Shown piece after piece: positions 13,201 through 21,608 of a stretch of DNA of 64,000 nt (positions within the stretch are counted from its first letter, which is position 1; every line of letters starts with the position of its first letter). The DNA is from Symbiodinium natans (lineage: Eukaryota > Sar > Dinophyceae > Suessiales > Symbiodiniaceae), in contig CAJNDS010001646.1 in NCBI GenBank assembly GCA_905221605.1, forward strand, positions 706,116 through 770,115, written 5' to 3'. Below the pieces are notes generated by a model that ran no database searches, was not told the origin of the DNA, and saw only the letters and a program-made list of their open reading frames with translations. A program made the translations under genes and the position numbers.

Positions 13201-16200
13201 GAGACAGCTCAGGCGAAGGGGAAGGGCGCCCCTCCGCCGCAGACAGCCGACGAGCCGAGCACAAAGCAGAAAGCTGCTGCTTCGCTGATCCAAGCTGCGA
13301 AAGATGGCAGCCTCGAGAAGTCGTTGCAGGACTTCCAGCAGAGGGCTTCTGTGAGTGAGGCAGGGCCTGGCAAAAGGGTGTGATGATACGGGACGGGACT
13401 TTTGCTGGCGTGTGAACTTCGAGATTTCGCAGCGAGCACGTCGTATGTGTTGCGGCACCGAGATTCCTGCCCCACGCAATGCTTTGAAACGTGCTCGTGC
13501 GCAGGCGAGCGTGCCCGCAACGGAGCCGAAGGAGGCACCGGCAGCTCCGGCAGCTTCGCCGGCAGAAGCAGCGCCGGCCGAGGTGCCTCTAGTGGGCGTG
13601 TGTGCCCGTTGGTGTAGACGTTCCCGCGGCTTCGTCCCTCGACGGCCTGAAGCACGCTGCAAGCCTCTATGCCCTACAAGCCCTTGAACTTCTGGACGCT
13701 TCCCGAGCCCCGCTGAAACTCAACCCTTCTGCTGTCAAAACCGTCTTGGGGCTTTGCTCCCTTGGGAAGGCGCCTGTGGCAGATGCCGCCGCCGAGCAGA
13801 AGGAGCCTCCGGCTGAGGTGGGATTCTACGTTGTGAAAGTGCAGTGAAGTGACAGCACCGTGTCCTCTGGCCCAACTGCAATTCTCGTGCAGAAGTTTGC
13901 ACAAGGCTTAGGATTTCGGATGCTTTCGGGTGGACAGTTGCAGGATGTTGCAAGATGTTGCAAGTCTCAGCACCGCACTCGGAGGCCCCAGCAGCGAGCA
14001 AGGGCAAAGCGAAGGGGCCCAAAGGGCCGGGAAAGGGCCCACCGGTGACTCGCCGGAGCTTTGTGGGTGTGAGAGGGTTCCTTGTTCTTTTTTTGTTGTG
14101 TGGTGGTGTCGGGATGAGTTTGTCATCTTGTTGTCTACAACTGGGTTTTCGGATGCGCAAGGAGTCGAGCAGATGCGGCTTTGCCAGTTTATCGAAAGCC
14201 TGTGAGTCTGAGACAGCTCAGGCGAAGGGGAAGGGCGCCCCTCCGCCGCAGACAGCCGACGAGCCGAGCACAAAGCAGAAAGCTGCTGCTTCGCTGATCC
14301 AAGCTGCGAAAGATGGCAGCCTCGAGAAGTCGTTGCAGGACTTCCAGCAGAGGGCTTCTGTGAGTGAGGCAGGGCCTGGCAAAAGGGTGTGATACGGGAC
14401 GGGACTTTTGCTGGCGTGTGAATTCGAGATTTCGCAGCGAGCACGTCGTATGTGTTGCAGCACCGAGATTCCTGCCCCACGCAATGCTTTGAGACGTGCT
14501 CGTGCGCAGGCGAGCGTGCCCGCAACGGAGCCGAAGGAGGCACCGGCAGCTCCGGCAGCTTCGCCGGCAGAAGCAGCGCCGGCCGAGGTGCCTCTAGTGA
14601 GCGTGTGTGCCCGTTGGTGTAGCCGTTCCCGCGGCTTCGTCCCTCGACCGCCTGAGACACACTGCAAGCCTCTTTTCCCTGCAAGCTCTGAACTTTTGGA
14701 CGCTTCCCAAGCCGAACTGAAACTCAACCCTTCTGCCGTCAAAGCCGTCTTGGGGGTTTGCTCCCTTGGGGAAGGCGCCTGTGGCAGATGCCGCCGCCGA
14801 GCAGAAGGAGCCTCCAGCTGAGGTGGGTTGCCACATAGTGAAGTGCAGTGAAGATAGTGAAGTGAAGCACCGTGTCCTCTGGCCCAACTGCAATTCTCGT
14901 GCAGAACTTGCACAAGGCTTAGGATTTCGGATGCTTTCGGGTGGACAGTTGCAGGATGTTGCAAGATGTTGCAAGTCTCAGCACTCGGAGGCCCCAGCAG
15001 CGAGCAAGGGCAAAGCGAAGGGGCCCAAAGGGCCGGGAAAGGGCCCACCGGTGACTCGCCGGAGCTTTGTGGGTGTGAGAGGGTTCCTTGTTCTTTTTTT
15101 GTTGTGTGGTGGTGTCGGGATGAGTTTGTCATCTTGTTGTCTACAACTGGGTTTTCGGATGCGCAAGGAGTCGAGCAGATGCGGCTTTGCCCGGTTTATC
15201 GAAAGCCTGTGAGTCTGGGACAGCTCAGGCGAAGGGGAAGGGCGCCCCTCCGCCGCAGACAGCCGACGAGCCGAGCACAAAGCAGAAAGCTGCTGCTTCG
15301 CTGATCCAAGCTGCGAAAGATGGCAGCCTCGAGAAGTCGTTGCAGGACTTCCAGCAGAGGGCTTCTGTGAGTGAGGCAGGGCCTGGCAAAAGGGTGTGAT
15401 GATACGGGACGGGACTTTTGCTGGCGTGTGAACTTCGAGATTTCGCAGCGAGCACGTCGTATGTGTTGCAGCACCGAGATTCCTGCCCCACGCAATGCTT
15501 TGAAACGTGCTCGTGCGCAGGCGAGCGTGCCCGCAACGGAGCCGAAGGAGGCACCGGCAGCTCCGGCAGCTTCGCCGGCAGAAGCAGCGCCGGCCGAGGT
15601 GCCTCTAGTGGGCGTGTGTGCCCGTTGGTGTAGACGTTCCCGCGGCTTCGTCCCTCGACGGCCTGAAGCACGCTGCAAGCCTCTATGCCCTACAAGCCCT
15701 TGAACTTCTGGACGCTTCCCGAGCCCCGCTGAAACTCAACCCTTCTGCTGTCAAAACTGTCTTGGGGCTTTGCTCCCTTGGGAAGGCGCCTGTGGCAGAT
15801 GCCGCCGCCGAGCAGAAGGAGCCTCCGGCTGAGGTGGGATTCCACGTTGTGAAAGTGCAGTGAAGTGACAGCACCGTGTCCTCTGGCCCAACTGCAATTC
15901 TCGTGCAGAAGTTTGCGCAAGGCTTAGGATTTCGGATGCTTTCGGGTGGACAGTTGCAGGATGTTGCAAGATGTTGCAAGTCTCAGCACCGCACTCGGAG
16001 GCCCCAGCAGCGAGCAAGGGCAAAGCGAAGGGGCCCAAAGGGCCGGGAAAGGGCCCACCGGTGACTCGCCGGAGCTTTGTGGGTGTGAGAGGGTTCCTTG
16101 TTCTTTTTTTGTTGTGTGGTGGTGTCGGGAAGAGTTTGTCATCTTGTTGTCTACAACTGGGTTTTCGGATGCGCAAGGAGTCGAGCAGATGCGGCTTTGC

Positions 16201-16608
16201 CCGGTTTATCGAAAGCCTGTGAGTCTGGGACAGCTCAGGCGAAGGGGAAGGGCGCCCCTCCGCCGCAGACAGCCGACGAGCCGAGCACAAAGCAGAAAGC
16301 TGCTGCTTCGCTGATCCAAGCTGCGAAAGATGGCAGCCTCGAGAAGTCGTTGCAGGACTTCCAGCAGAGGGCTTCTGTGAGTGAGGCAGGGCCTGGCAAA
16401 AGGGTGTGATGATACGGGACGGGACTTTTGCTGGCGTGTGAACTTCGAGATTTCGCAGCGAGCACGTCGTATGTGTTGCAGCACCGAGATTCCTGCCCCA
16501 CGCAATGCTTTGAAACGTGCTCGTGCGCAGGCGAGCGTGCCCGCAACGGAGCCGAAGGAGGCACCGGCAGCTCCGGCAGCTTCGCCGGCAGAAGCAGCGC
16601 CGGCCGAG
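7289..16608 (+). CDS. Repeat-protein gene core: quartet of phase-0 exons repeated about nine times
   Basis: Four exon types recur in fixed order D-A-B-C. All start with GCN (Ala) after AG, all are multiples of three, and all are followed by GT donors. D (78 nt, Ala/Pro/Glu-rich): 7289-7366, 8448-8525, 9454-9531, 10459-10536, 11478-11555, 12486-12563, 13505-13582, 14510-14587, 15521-15598, 16531-16608. A (48 nt, APVADAAAEQKEPPAE): 7554-7601, 8715-8762, 9714-9761, 10724-10771, 11743-11790, 12751-12798, 13770-13817, 14775-14822, 15786-15833. B (60 nt, Lys/Gly/Pro-rich, with KGKAKGPKGPGKGP): 7770-7829, 8931-8990, 9929-9988, 10949-11008, 11958-12017, 12976-13035, 13985-14044, 14991-15050, 16001-16060. 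C (138 nt, with a helical KAAASLIQAAKDGSLEKSLQ part): 9166-9303, 10167-10304, 11186-11323, 12195-12332, 13213-13350, 14222-14359, 15229-15366, 16239-16376. One quartet encodes 108 residues. No known domain is recognised; basic nuclear or RNA-associated protein is a guess. Confidence 0.7.
7998..8063 (+). CDS. Diverged or broken copy of exon C
   Basis: After CTCAG it reads VKGKGAPPPQ, matching the start of exon C, then departs into TEQKEAAFRE. The lost middle of exon C seems to reappear at about 8248-8285 as ADGPSAKKKAAS, after AT-rich sequence. An insertion or rearrangement therefore appears to split this first C exon. Whether the pieces are still spliced is unknown. Confidence 0.45.
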
Positions 16609-16702
16609 GTGCCTGCCAGGGTCCACAAACTTATCACACGCCCGATCGTAAGTGAGACGCAGGATGTTATCGTCTACTCGCTGCGTTTCCCTGGAACTTC
16701 TT

Positions 16703-16738
16703 TAAACCCCAAACCCCAAACCCCAAAACCCTAAAGCC
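16703..16738. repeat. Telomere-like CCCTAAA/CCCCAAA tract
   Basis: Short CCCCAAA and CCCTAAA run directly downstream of the exon array. Confidence 0.8.
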
Positions 16739-16778
16739 TAAAAAACTTCATGTTAAGCCCCCACGGCTTCTTCTGGAG

Positions 16779-16832
16779 GCGCCTTTGGCCAAGGGCAAGG
16801 CCAAGGGCCCCAAGGGTCCGGGCAAGGGCCCA
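16779..16832 (+). CDS. Diverged exon B copy
   Basis: After TCTGGAG it reads APLAKGKAKGPKGPGKGP, almost the same peptide as exon B in the array. At least six codons differ synonymously (Lys AAA to AAG, Gly GGG or GGA to GGC or GGT, Ala GCG to GCC). Protein identity with codon divergence argues for selection on the peptide. The donor is not clear. It probably continues the same gene. Confidence 0.55.
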
Positions 16833-16859
16833 GCTGCTTGCTCAGAGGGCTCTGAACAT

Positions 16860-16955
16860 GACGGTTTTGGGTTTGGGGTTTGGGGTTTCGGGGTTTTCGG
16901 GTTTTGGGGGGTTTTGGGGTTTCGGGGTTTGGGGTTCGGGGGTCGGGTGTTTGAA
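16860..16955. repeat. GGGGTTT-type degenerate telomere-like tract
   Basis: Repeated TTTGGGG and TTTCGGGG units on the + strand. Confidence 0.8.
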
Positions 16956-17126
16956 GGGGTTTCATGTCCTTCTCCCCGTGTTGCTTTTTGGGGAGTGCCT
17001 CGCACACCACCTGCTTTTTTCAAGCCCAGAAGCCACTCCAAGGATGCCAAAGTGAATGTCCTGAAGCTCCCGCATACTCTGGCCTGAGAGGGCGCGTCTC
17101 TACCCTGAACTTCCATGGGGCCCCTC

Positions 17127-17198
17127 GAATGCCAAAGCAGCTGAAGCCAAGGGGAAGGGCGTGGCCTTTTCAGCGGAGGCGAAGGAGGCCTCTTGTGT
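17127..17198 (+). CDS. Candidate exon, Ala/Lys/Glu-rich, exon C-like start
   Basis: Reads AEAKGKGVAFSAEAKEAS. The AKGKG part resembles the start of exon C. Likely a last, diverged repeat exon; the boundaries (CAAAG acceptor, TCTT|GTGTGA donor) are tentative. Confidence 0.35.
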
Positions 17199-17214
17199 GA
17201 GAGCTGGGAATTTA

Positions 17215-18029
17215 GATGTGCCCGCTTAGAGAGGGGCATTCGGAGTGTCACGTCTTGGGCAGGAGCCTGCGACGGTGACGGAAGAGGCGGACTGGCAACG
17301 GGCGACGGGCTCACGTTATGTAGGACTTAGGACTTCCATAGGACGGTGGCGCCCTCTATACCCTCGATTCAAGTCGGCAACATTCCCACCCGAAATTCTT
17401 AAGGCCTAAACCCGCCTGGGCCAACGACCGACGTCATCCCAAAACCTGTTTTAGTTCCCCGCAGTCGGGTCGTGGTCGCAAGAACGTAAACCCAAACGCT
17501 CTCAAACCTTGCGAAACACGTGAAGCCTCAAAGCCACACCATTCGCGCAAAGACAGGCAAGCCCCGCAGGCGCCGCCAGCAGCCACGCGCCGCATAAGGC
17601 CAGGGGCATCCCCCGGGGAAAGGCTTCGGAAAGCACGCGTTCGGGCGCCACTCGCAGTTAGTTAGTTATGTAGTGTTTTCAGGGCAAGCCCTTGTTTGAG
17701 CGGGACTTTTGTGGTAGGGGTCTCATGAATTGGGTTCTAGTTGGGGGGCTCATCGGGGGTTTGGGATGGCCCCATTCTAAACCACCATCTGTATCATATG
17801 TTGATATTCTTTCAAGCGGTGGATGTACACTTTATGCACATTTTGTTAAATGGAGAAAAAGCTTTCTTTGTCTCCTCGAAGATGCAACAAAACACCTCTT
17901 TAAGCATCTTGACAAAGGAACATCAGGCTTGGATTAAGTTTCAGCTCTCTTGCATTCCGTAAAGAATGTGTTGGTGCGTAGGAAAGAGCTGTTTGTGTTC
18001 CGAGTCTGGGAAAACTCGGGTTCTGCGAG
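17215..18029. other. No supportable gene
   Basis: Mixed-composition sequence without convincing splice-bounded coding segments. An AT-richer stretch occupies 17640-17970. Confidence 0.4.
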
Positions 18030-18089
18030 CCGGAGGTCGCTGTTGTCGCCGCGGATCCCACCCTTGGTGTGGCCGAGTCTTGTCGCAGA
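18030..18089 (+). CDS. Exon of unrecognised gene (60 nt)
   Basis: Phase-0 exon between a GCGAG acceptor and a strong GTAAGTGG donor. It reads PEVAVVAADPTLGVAESCRR with high G/C at third codon positions. It is probably the same gene as the exons at 18584, 19606, 19845, 20263 and 21012, since all are on the + strand and have comparable codon use. Confidence 0.5.
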
Positions 18090-18288
18090 GTAAGTGGATG
18101 TCGGGATGTTCGTGGGGTTTTAGGGCTCCTATGGTTTCTAGGCTTAGGGTTTAGGGTTTAGGGGTTCTAGGGTTTTGGTCTTTGTTTTTGTTGGGGGGGC
18201 TCTTGGGGAGCTGTCTAAAGGGTTTGCGGGCTTGGTGGGCTTTGGGTGAAGACCTCTTCTGAGGTTGGACAAAGGGCCTTCGGAGATC

Positions 18289-18371
18289 CCAAAACCCCAA
18301 AACCCCAAAACCCCAAAACCCCAAAACCCCAAAACCCCAAAACCCCAAAACCCCAAAACCCCAAAACCCCC
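18289..18371. repeat. CCCCAAAA octamer tandem repeat
   Basis: About ten uninterrupted copies of the 8-mer AAAACCCC. It differs from the CCCTAAA heptamers elsewhere and resembles the hypotrich-ciliate telomere unit, probably by slippage from CCCTAAA. Confidence 0.9.
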
Positions 18372-18399
18372 AGGGCTTGAAGGGGGCATAGAGAAAGGG

Positions 18400-18501
18400 T
18401 TGGGATGTTCCCCGTTATACTAACAGTCCTGTAATCGGGATTATGCTACTCCCTCTGAGAAGCCCTGTTAAGGACTGTTCGCATAAGGGGGGACATCCCA
18501 A
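18400..18501. mobile_element. MITE copy 1
   Basis: About 102 bp with terminal inverted repeats starting TTGGGATGTTCC and ending in its complement GACATCCCAA. Inner arms have AACAGTCCT and AGGACTGTT. Flanks AGAAAGGG and AGAAGGGG are a 7/8 match, consistent with an 8-bp target duplication. Non-autonomous; no coding. Confidence 0.8.
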
Positions 18502-18583
18502 AGAAGGGGCCCTTTCATGGCAGTCTTGAACTCCCAGCAGAAGCTTCCTCCCCCCCCGCTTCTCCCCCGAAACGAGTTTCGAG

Positions 18584-18674
18584 GTGGACATCTCTTTGGG
18601 CCACGCCGCCGGCCACCTGCTGAAAAGAGGGCCCGTCTTTGGCTACAAGTTCCAGCCGCGTGCTTTTGGCCGCA
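18584..18674 (+). CDS. Exon of unrecognised gene
   Basis: A long pyrimidine tract and a TTCGAG|G acceptor precede a segment reading VDISLGHAAGHLLKRGPVFG then YKFQPRAFG. The 3' end is uncertain (a GT lies at 18675). The open frame runs on to a TAG near 18735, so this could also be a terminal exon. Confidence 0.45.
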
Positions 18675-19224
18675 GTTGGCGGGGGGTGTTGGGGGTCGAC
18701 CTGAAGAACCTTAAGCCCCTGGTTCTTTTTCTTTAGGTTAGAGAAAGTGATGCCAAAGGACCTCCATTTTTAGGAGCTGCGTAGCAATAGCCGCTGCAAA
18801 GATGAGGTACGCTTTTTTTGGGGTTTGTTCGGCTCTTCAAGTTGTGCTCGGAAAAGGAGCAGCCCTCCTAAAGTCCCTACAGTGCATCCAAGAACCCCGA
18901 ACCTCAATGAGAATATCTTCATGCGCTCTGCTGTGGTCACGGTCCGTTATGGATTTGGGGCTGTGGGTTTCTTGGGGTTCATGTTTTCTGGCTCGTGATC
19001 TGCGGGGAGGGGGTGGCGCCGAACATGGCAGGGTGGTGCTTCCTCACCAACACCCAGCTCATCGTCTACAAAGACGTGACCTGGCCTGCTCTGGGATGTT
19101 GGTTTAGGGTTTAGGGTTCAAGTAGTATGGGCTTGAGTTTGCGTTTTGCTATTGGGCGCATGGTTGCAGGCCTCTCCCAAGATTTGCTAAGCGCCCACCC
19201 TTCCTGGCTCTTCCCCCGGTTCTT

Positions 19225-19330
19225 CCCCCACACCCCTAAACCCTGAACCCCCAAAACCCTAGACCCCTAAACCCTAAACCCTAATTAATCCCAGAACCCT
19301 GAACCCTAAACCCTTATAAACCCTACACCC
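19225..19330. repeat. Degenerate CCCTAAA telomere-like tract
   Basis: CCCTAAACCCT-type units mixed with CCCTGAA and CCCTATA variants. A smaller GGGTTTA run sits at 19484-19540. Confidence 0.8.
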
Positions 19331-19605
19331 TAGAGCCTAAACTCAACTTAAATGTCTGAACCCTTTGTTTTGAGGAGAGCTTCACGCAGCGGCAAAGCGT
19401 GGAGCGGATCACTGCAGAGGCTCCTTGAATCAACGAGACGGGCGGCAGGTCGAAAGGGGGGCTCCTTGAAGGTTTCAAGGTCCCAAGGGGTTTAGGGTTT
19501 AGCGGTTGAGGGTTCAGCGTTTCGAGTTTAGGGTTTAGAGAGGCTTTGGGGGGGGGTTTCCTTGTTGAGTAGGTGCCCTTAAGTTGTGCTGCACAGGATT
19601 TTCAG

Positions 19606-19693
19606 CGCCCTTCGTCGGCGCGTCATGGCCGAACACCGAGGCGCGGGCCTTCAAGTTCTCGCGCCACGATGCGCCGGGCGAGGCGCGGAGAGG
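19606..19693 (+). CDS. Exon of unrecognised gene
   Basis: A GATTTTCAG acceptor is followed by PFVGASWPNTEARAFKFSRH and DAPGEARR. G/C-rich third positions support this frame over the other two, which read as Arg-rich nonsense. The donor is not fixed. Confidence 0.45.
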
Positions 19694-19844
19694 GCAGTCT
19701 GGCATGCCAGGGAGCTTCCCCCAAAAAAGTTCGGGGGGGCATCCTCTCTTTGGGAGGTTCCCCGCAAAAGCATGCGGAATGCCTCTGAGGGCTTAGGGAT
19801 GATTATGAAGGGAAAGCCCGATGGCTTGCGCCGAGTCTCTGCAG

Positions 19845-19904
19845 GCGGTCAAGCACATGGCCGAGAAGCCACATGGCGGCCCGGCAGCAAGTCGCAGGAG
19901 CAAC
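19845..19904 (+). CDS. Exon of unrecognised gene (60 nt)
   Basis: Phase-0 exon bounded by CTGCAG|G and AAC|GTGAGA. It reads AVKHMAEKPHGGPAASRRSN. Confidence 0.5.
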
Positions 19905-20262
19905 GTGAGAACCGAGAGTTGACTTTACAAGGGTTAGGCCTCTCGAGGCTCTGGGATTGTCAGCCGCAATCGCATATAAAAACCAAGCGCCTCTCTCGAG
20001 GTGGTCTCGCTGATTGTATGGCAGCCGTTCAGTGAAGGGAGGGCAGGCATTTCTGCCGCGATCGTCAGAAGAAGGAAAAGAGATCGTCAACTGTACTCCA
20101 AATGGGCATTTCCCAACATAGGGGTACCCCTAGTACACCTCAGATACCATAATCCTCATTACCGGATGCCCCCAAAAAGGTAGCCATATTTTCCGAAATC
20201 CTTTTTTTTTTGGGGGGGGGCCCAAGGTTTGTGTTTCCCCTTTTGGAGAAGCGGGAGCTGAG

Positions 20263-20364
20263 GCTTCGTGCTGGACGCAGACCCCAAAGCCGGGAAATCT
20301 CGGAAGCTCTCCTACTTCGACGCCGCTCAGCTCTCCATTCTCTTCTCCCGCATTATCGCGGAAG
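20263..20364 (+). CDS. Exon of unrecognised gene (102 nt)
   Basis: AGCTGAG|GC acceptor and GAAG|GTCAGC donor, same phase (1) at both ends. It reads FVLDADPKAGKSRKLSYFDA then AQLSILFSRIIAE. The DADPKAGK loop slightly recalls a calcium-binding loop but lacks the full EF-hand spacing, so no domain is claimed. An in-frame TGA just upstream fixes the left boundary. Confidence 0.6.
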
Positions 20365-21011
20365 GTCAGCTGGTTCTTACTGGGGAAGGAGGGAGTTAGG
20401 GGGGGCCAAAATGTGCCCTTTAAGGGATTATCTAGGGTACCTCATTCCCTCATTCCCTCATTGCCTACTAAGAACCAGCCAGAGAAGTCAAGCTGGGAAG
20501 AGCCAACTTTATTCGTAGAGGTCTGAACCCGACTTGAGGGGAAGGGGGGGTGGGACATTTTGCAGCGGATTCGGAGCTTCAGGGCTTCAGGGTCGAGAGC
20601 AGACACACCCGGGCATGTCACCAACAGCTCGACTTCACGCGCAGTCGCGTGCACTGCCCATGAGCCGAGGCAGAGAGCGAAGCCACCCGCCTGCCATCGA
20701 TTTGCATCCCCAAGGGTGGCTGTAGCGTTCAATCTTGTGAAATCAACTCCCTCTGAGCCCAGCGGCAATGTGCCTCAATGTGATCTGGAGGGTCGCGAGT
20801 GGTCAGGTAGTTGGGTTTTGAGTTCAGGTTTGGCATTGAGGGGTCGAGGCTCCGACAGCAGCCTTTTTTGTTTAGCAGTGAAGGGTTCGGAGCCAAGAGA
20901 AAGCTCAGGAACTTTCCCCCTGTGCATAGCTACCCATACAGCTGGGCTGTCACTTTTGCGGTAGCACCAAGTCGACGGATGTTTGCAGCCTGCACGTAGC
21001 TGCTTCTTTAG

Positions 21012-21128
21012 CCTATGAGAGCCGTGGGATGCTCTGAGCCGCATGATCTTTTCAAGGAGAACTTGTCCTACTGGCTGGCGGCCGTTGCACAGGCCACAGG
21101 GTTCTGGGCCGTTGAGCCTTGTGCAAGG
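21012..21128 (+). CDS. Exon of unrecognised gene (117 nt)
   Basis: CTTCTTTAG acceptor; 39 codons, phase 0; AGG|GTTTAA donor. It reads PMRAVGCSEPHDLFKENLSY then WLAAVAQATGFWAVEPCAR. An aromatic-rich helix suggests a folded domain, not recognised. Possibly the last visible exon of the 18-21 kb gene. Confidence 0.55.
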
Positions 21129-21608
21129 GTTTAATTCTGGGGCTAGGAGAGGGGTTGGGGTCGAGGGCCGGAGGCAGAAGATTCAGCATTGGAGACCTTA
21201 TGAATCAAGGGTGGTATGAATGAAGTATTCATGACGTACCACGAAGTGGGGAACGTTCATGACTCGGGGTGGAGCATACCGAGAGCCTGACTTGTACGTC
21301 AAAATCACTGCACGACACAGGTGCCCTAAACCCTAAACTCTTGAAACCCCCAAGTTTCCGGAAGATTAGGGTCCTGCCCAAGCGCTCACCAGGTTGCTGA
21401 GCGACGGGCGCAGGCTGGTCCGGGTGCAGAGAACTTTCCTTGGCCGTTTCCTGCAAAAGGCCCCCTTGGAAGAGGCATTGTTTTGGCTCGAAGCCTCAAG
21501 GTCTTACTTTTTTAATTGCTCGTGCGCTTTTGAGGTGGGGGCCTACTGTTTAGGCGCGGTGTTTTACTGACCCCAAAATCCTCAGAGCCTTGGGTCCCCA
21601 AAGTGCAG

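Larger units (their letters stand above)
7262..16616 (+). repeat. Tandem array of about 1.0-kb exon-intron units
   Basis: Successive D-exon starts are 1159, 1006, 1005, 1019, 1008, 1019, 1005, 1011 and 1010 bases apart. Introns are nearly as similar as exons. The blocks starting at 10459 and 12486 form a 2027-bp two-unit higher-order repeat: units 4 and 6 share a triple GATGTTGCAA motif and CATCGC before exon B, while units 5 and 7 share a double motif and CACCGC. The first unit is the most diverged. Homology ends abruptly after 16608. Confidence 0.95.

Noticed and set aside
7373-15132. Long minus-strand open frames through the repeat array (up to 304 codons)
   Set aside because: They are complements of the + strand exons plus introns, run across clear GT-AG sites, and vary with unit indels.
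20442-20768. Minus-strand open frame of 108 codons
   Set aside because: Partly protein-like, but no splice or start support, and it opposes all neighbours. Left out as unproven.
21477-21494. TTTTGGCTCGAAG, spliced-leader-like
   Set aside because: One inserted base and no following open frame; insufficient.
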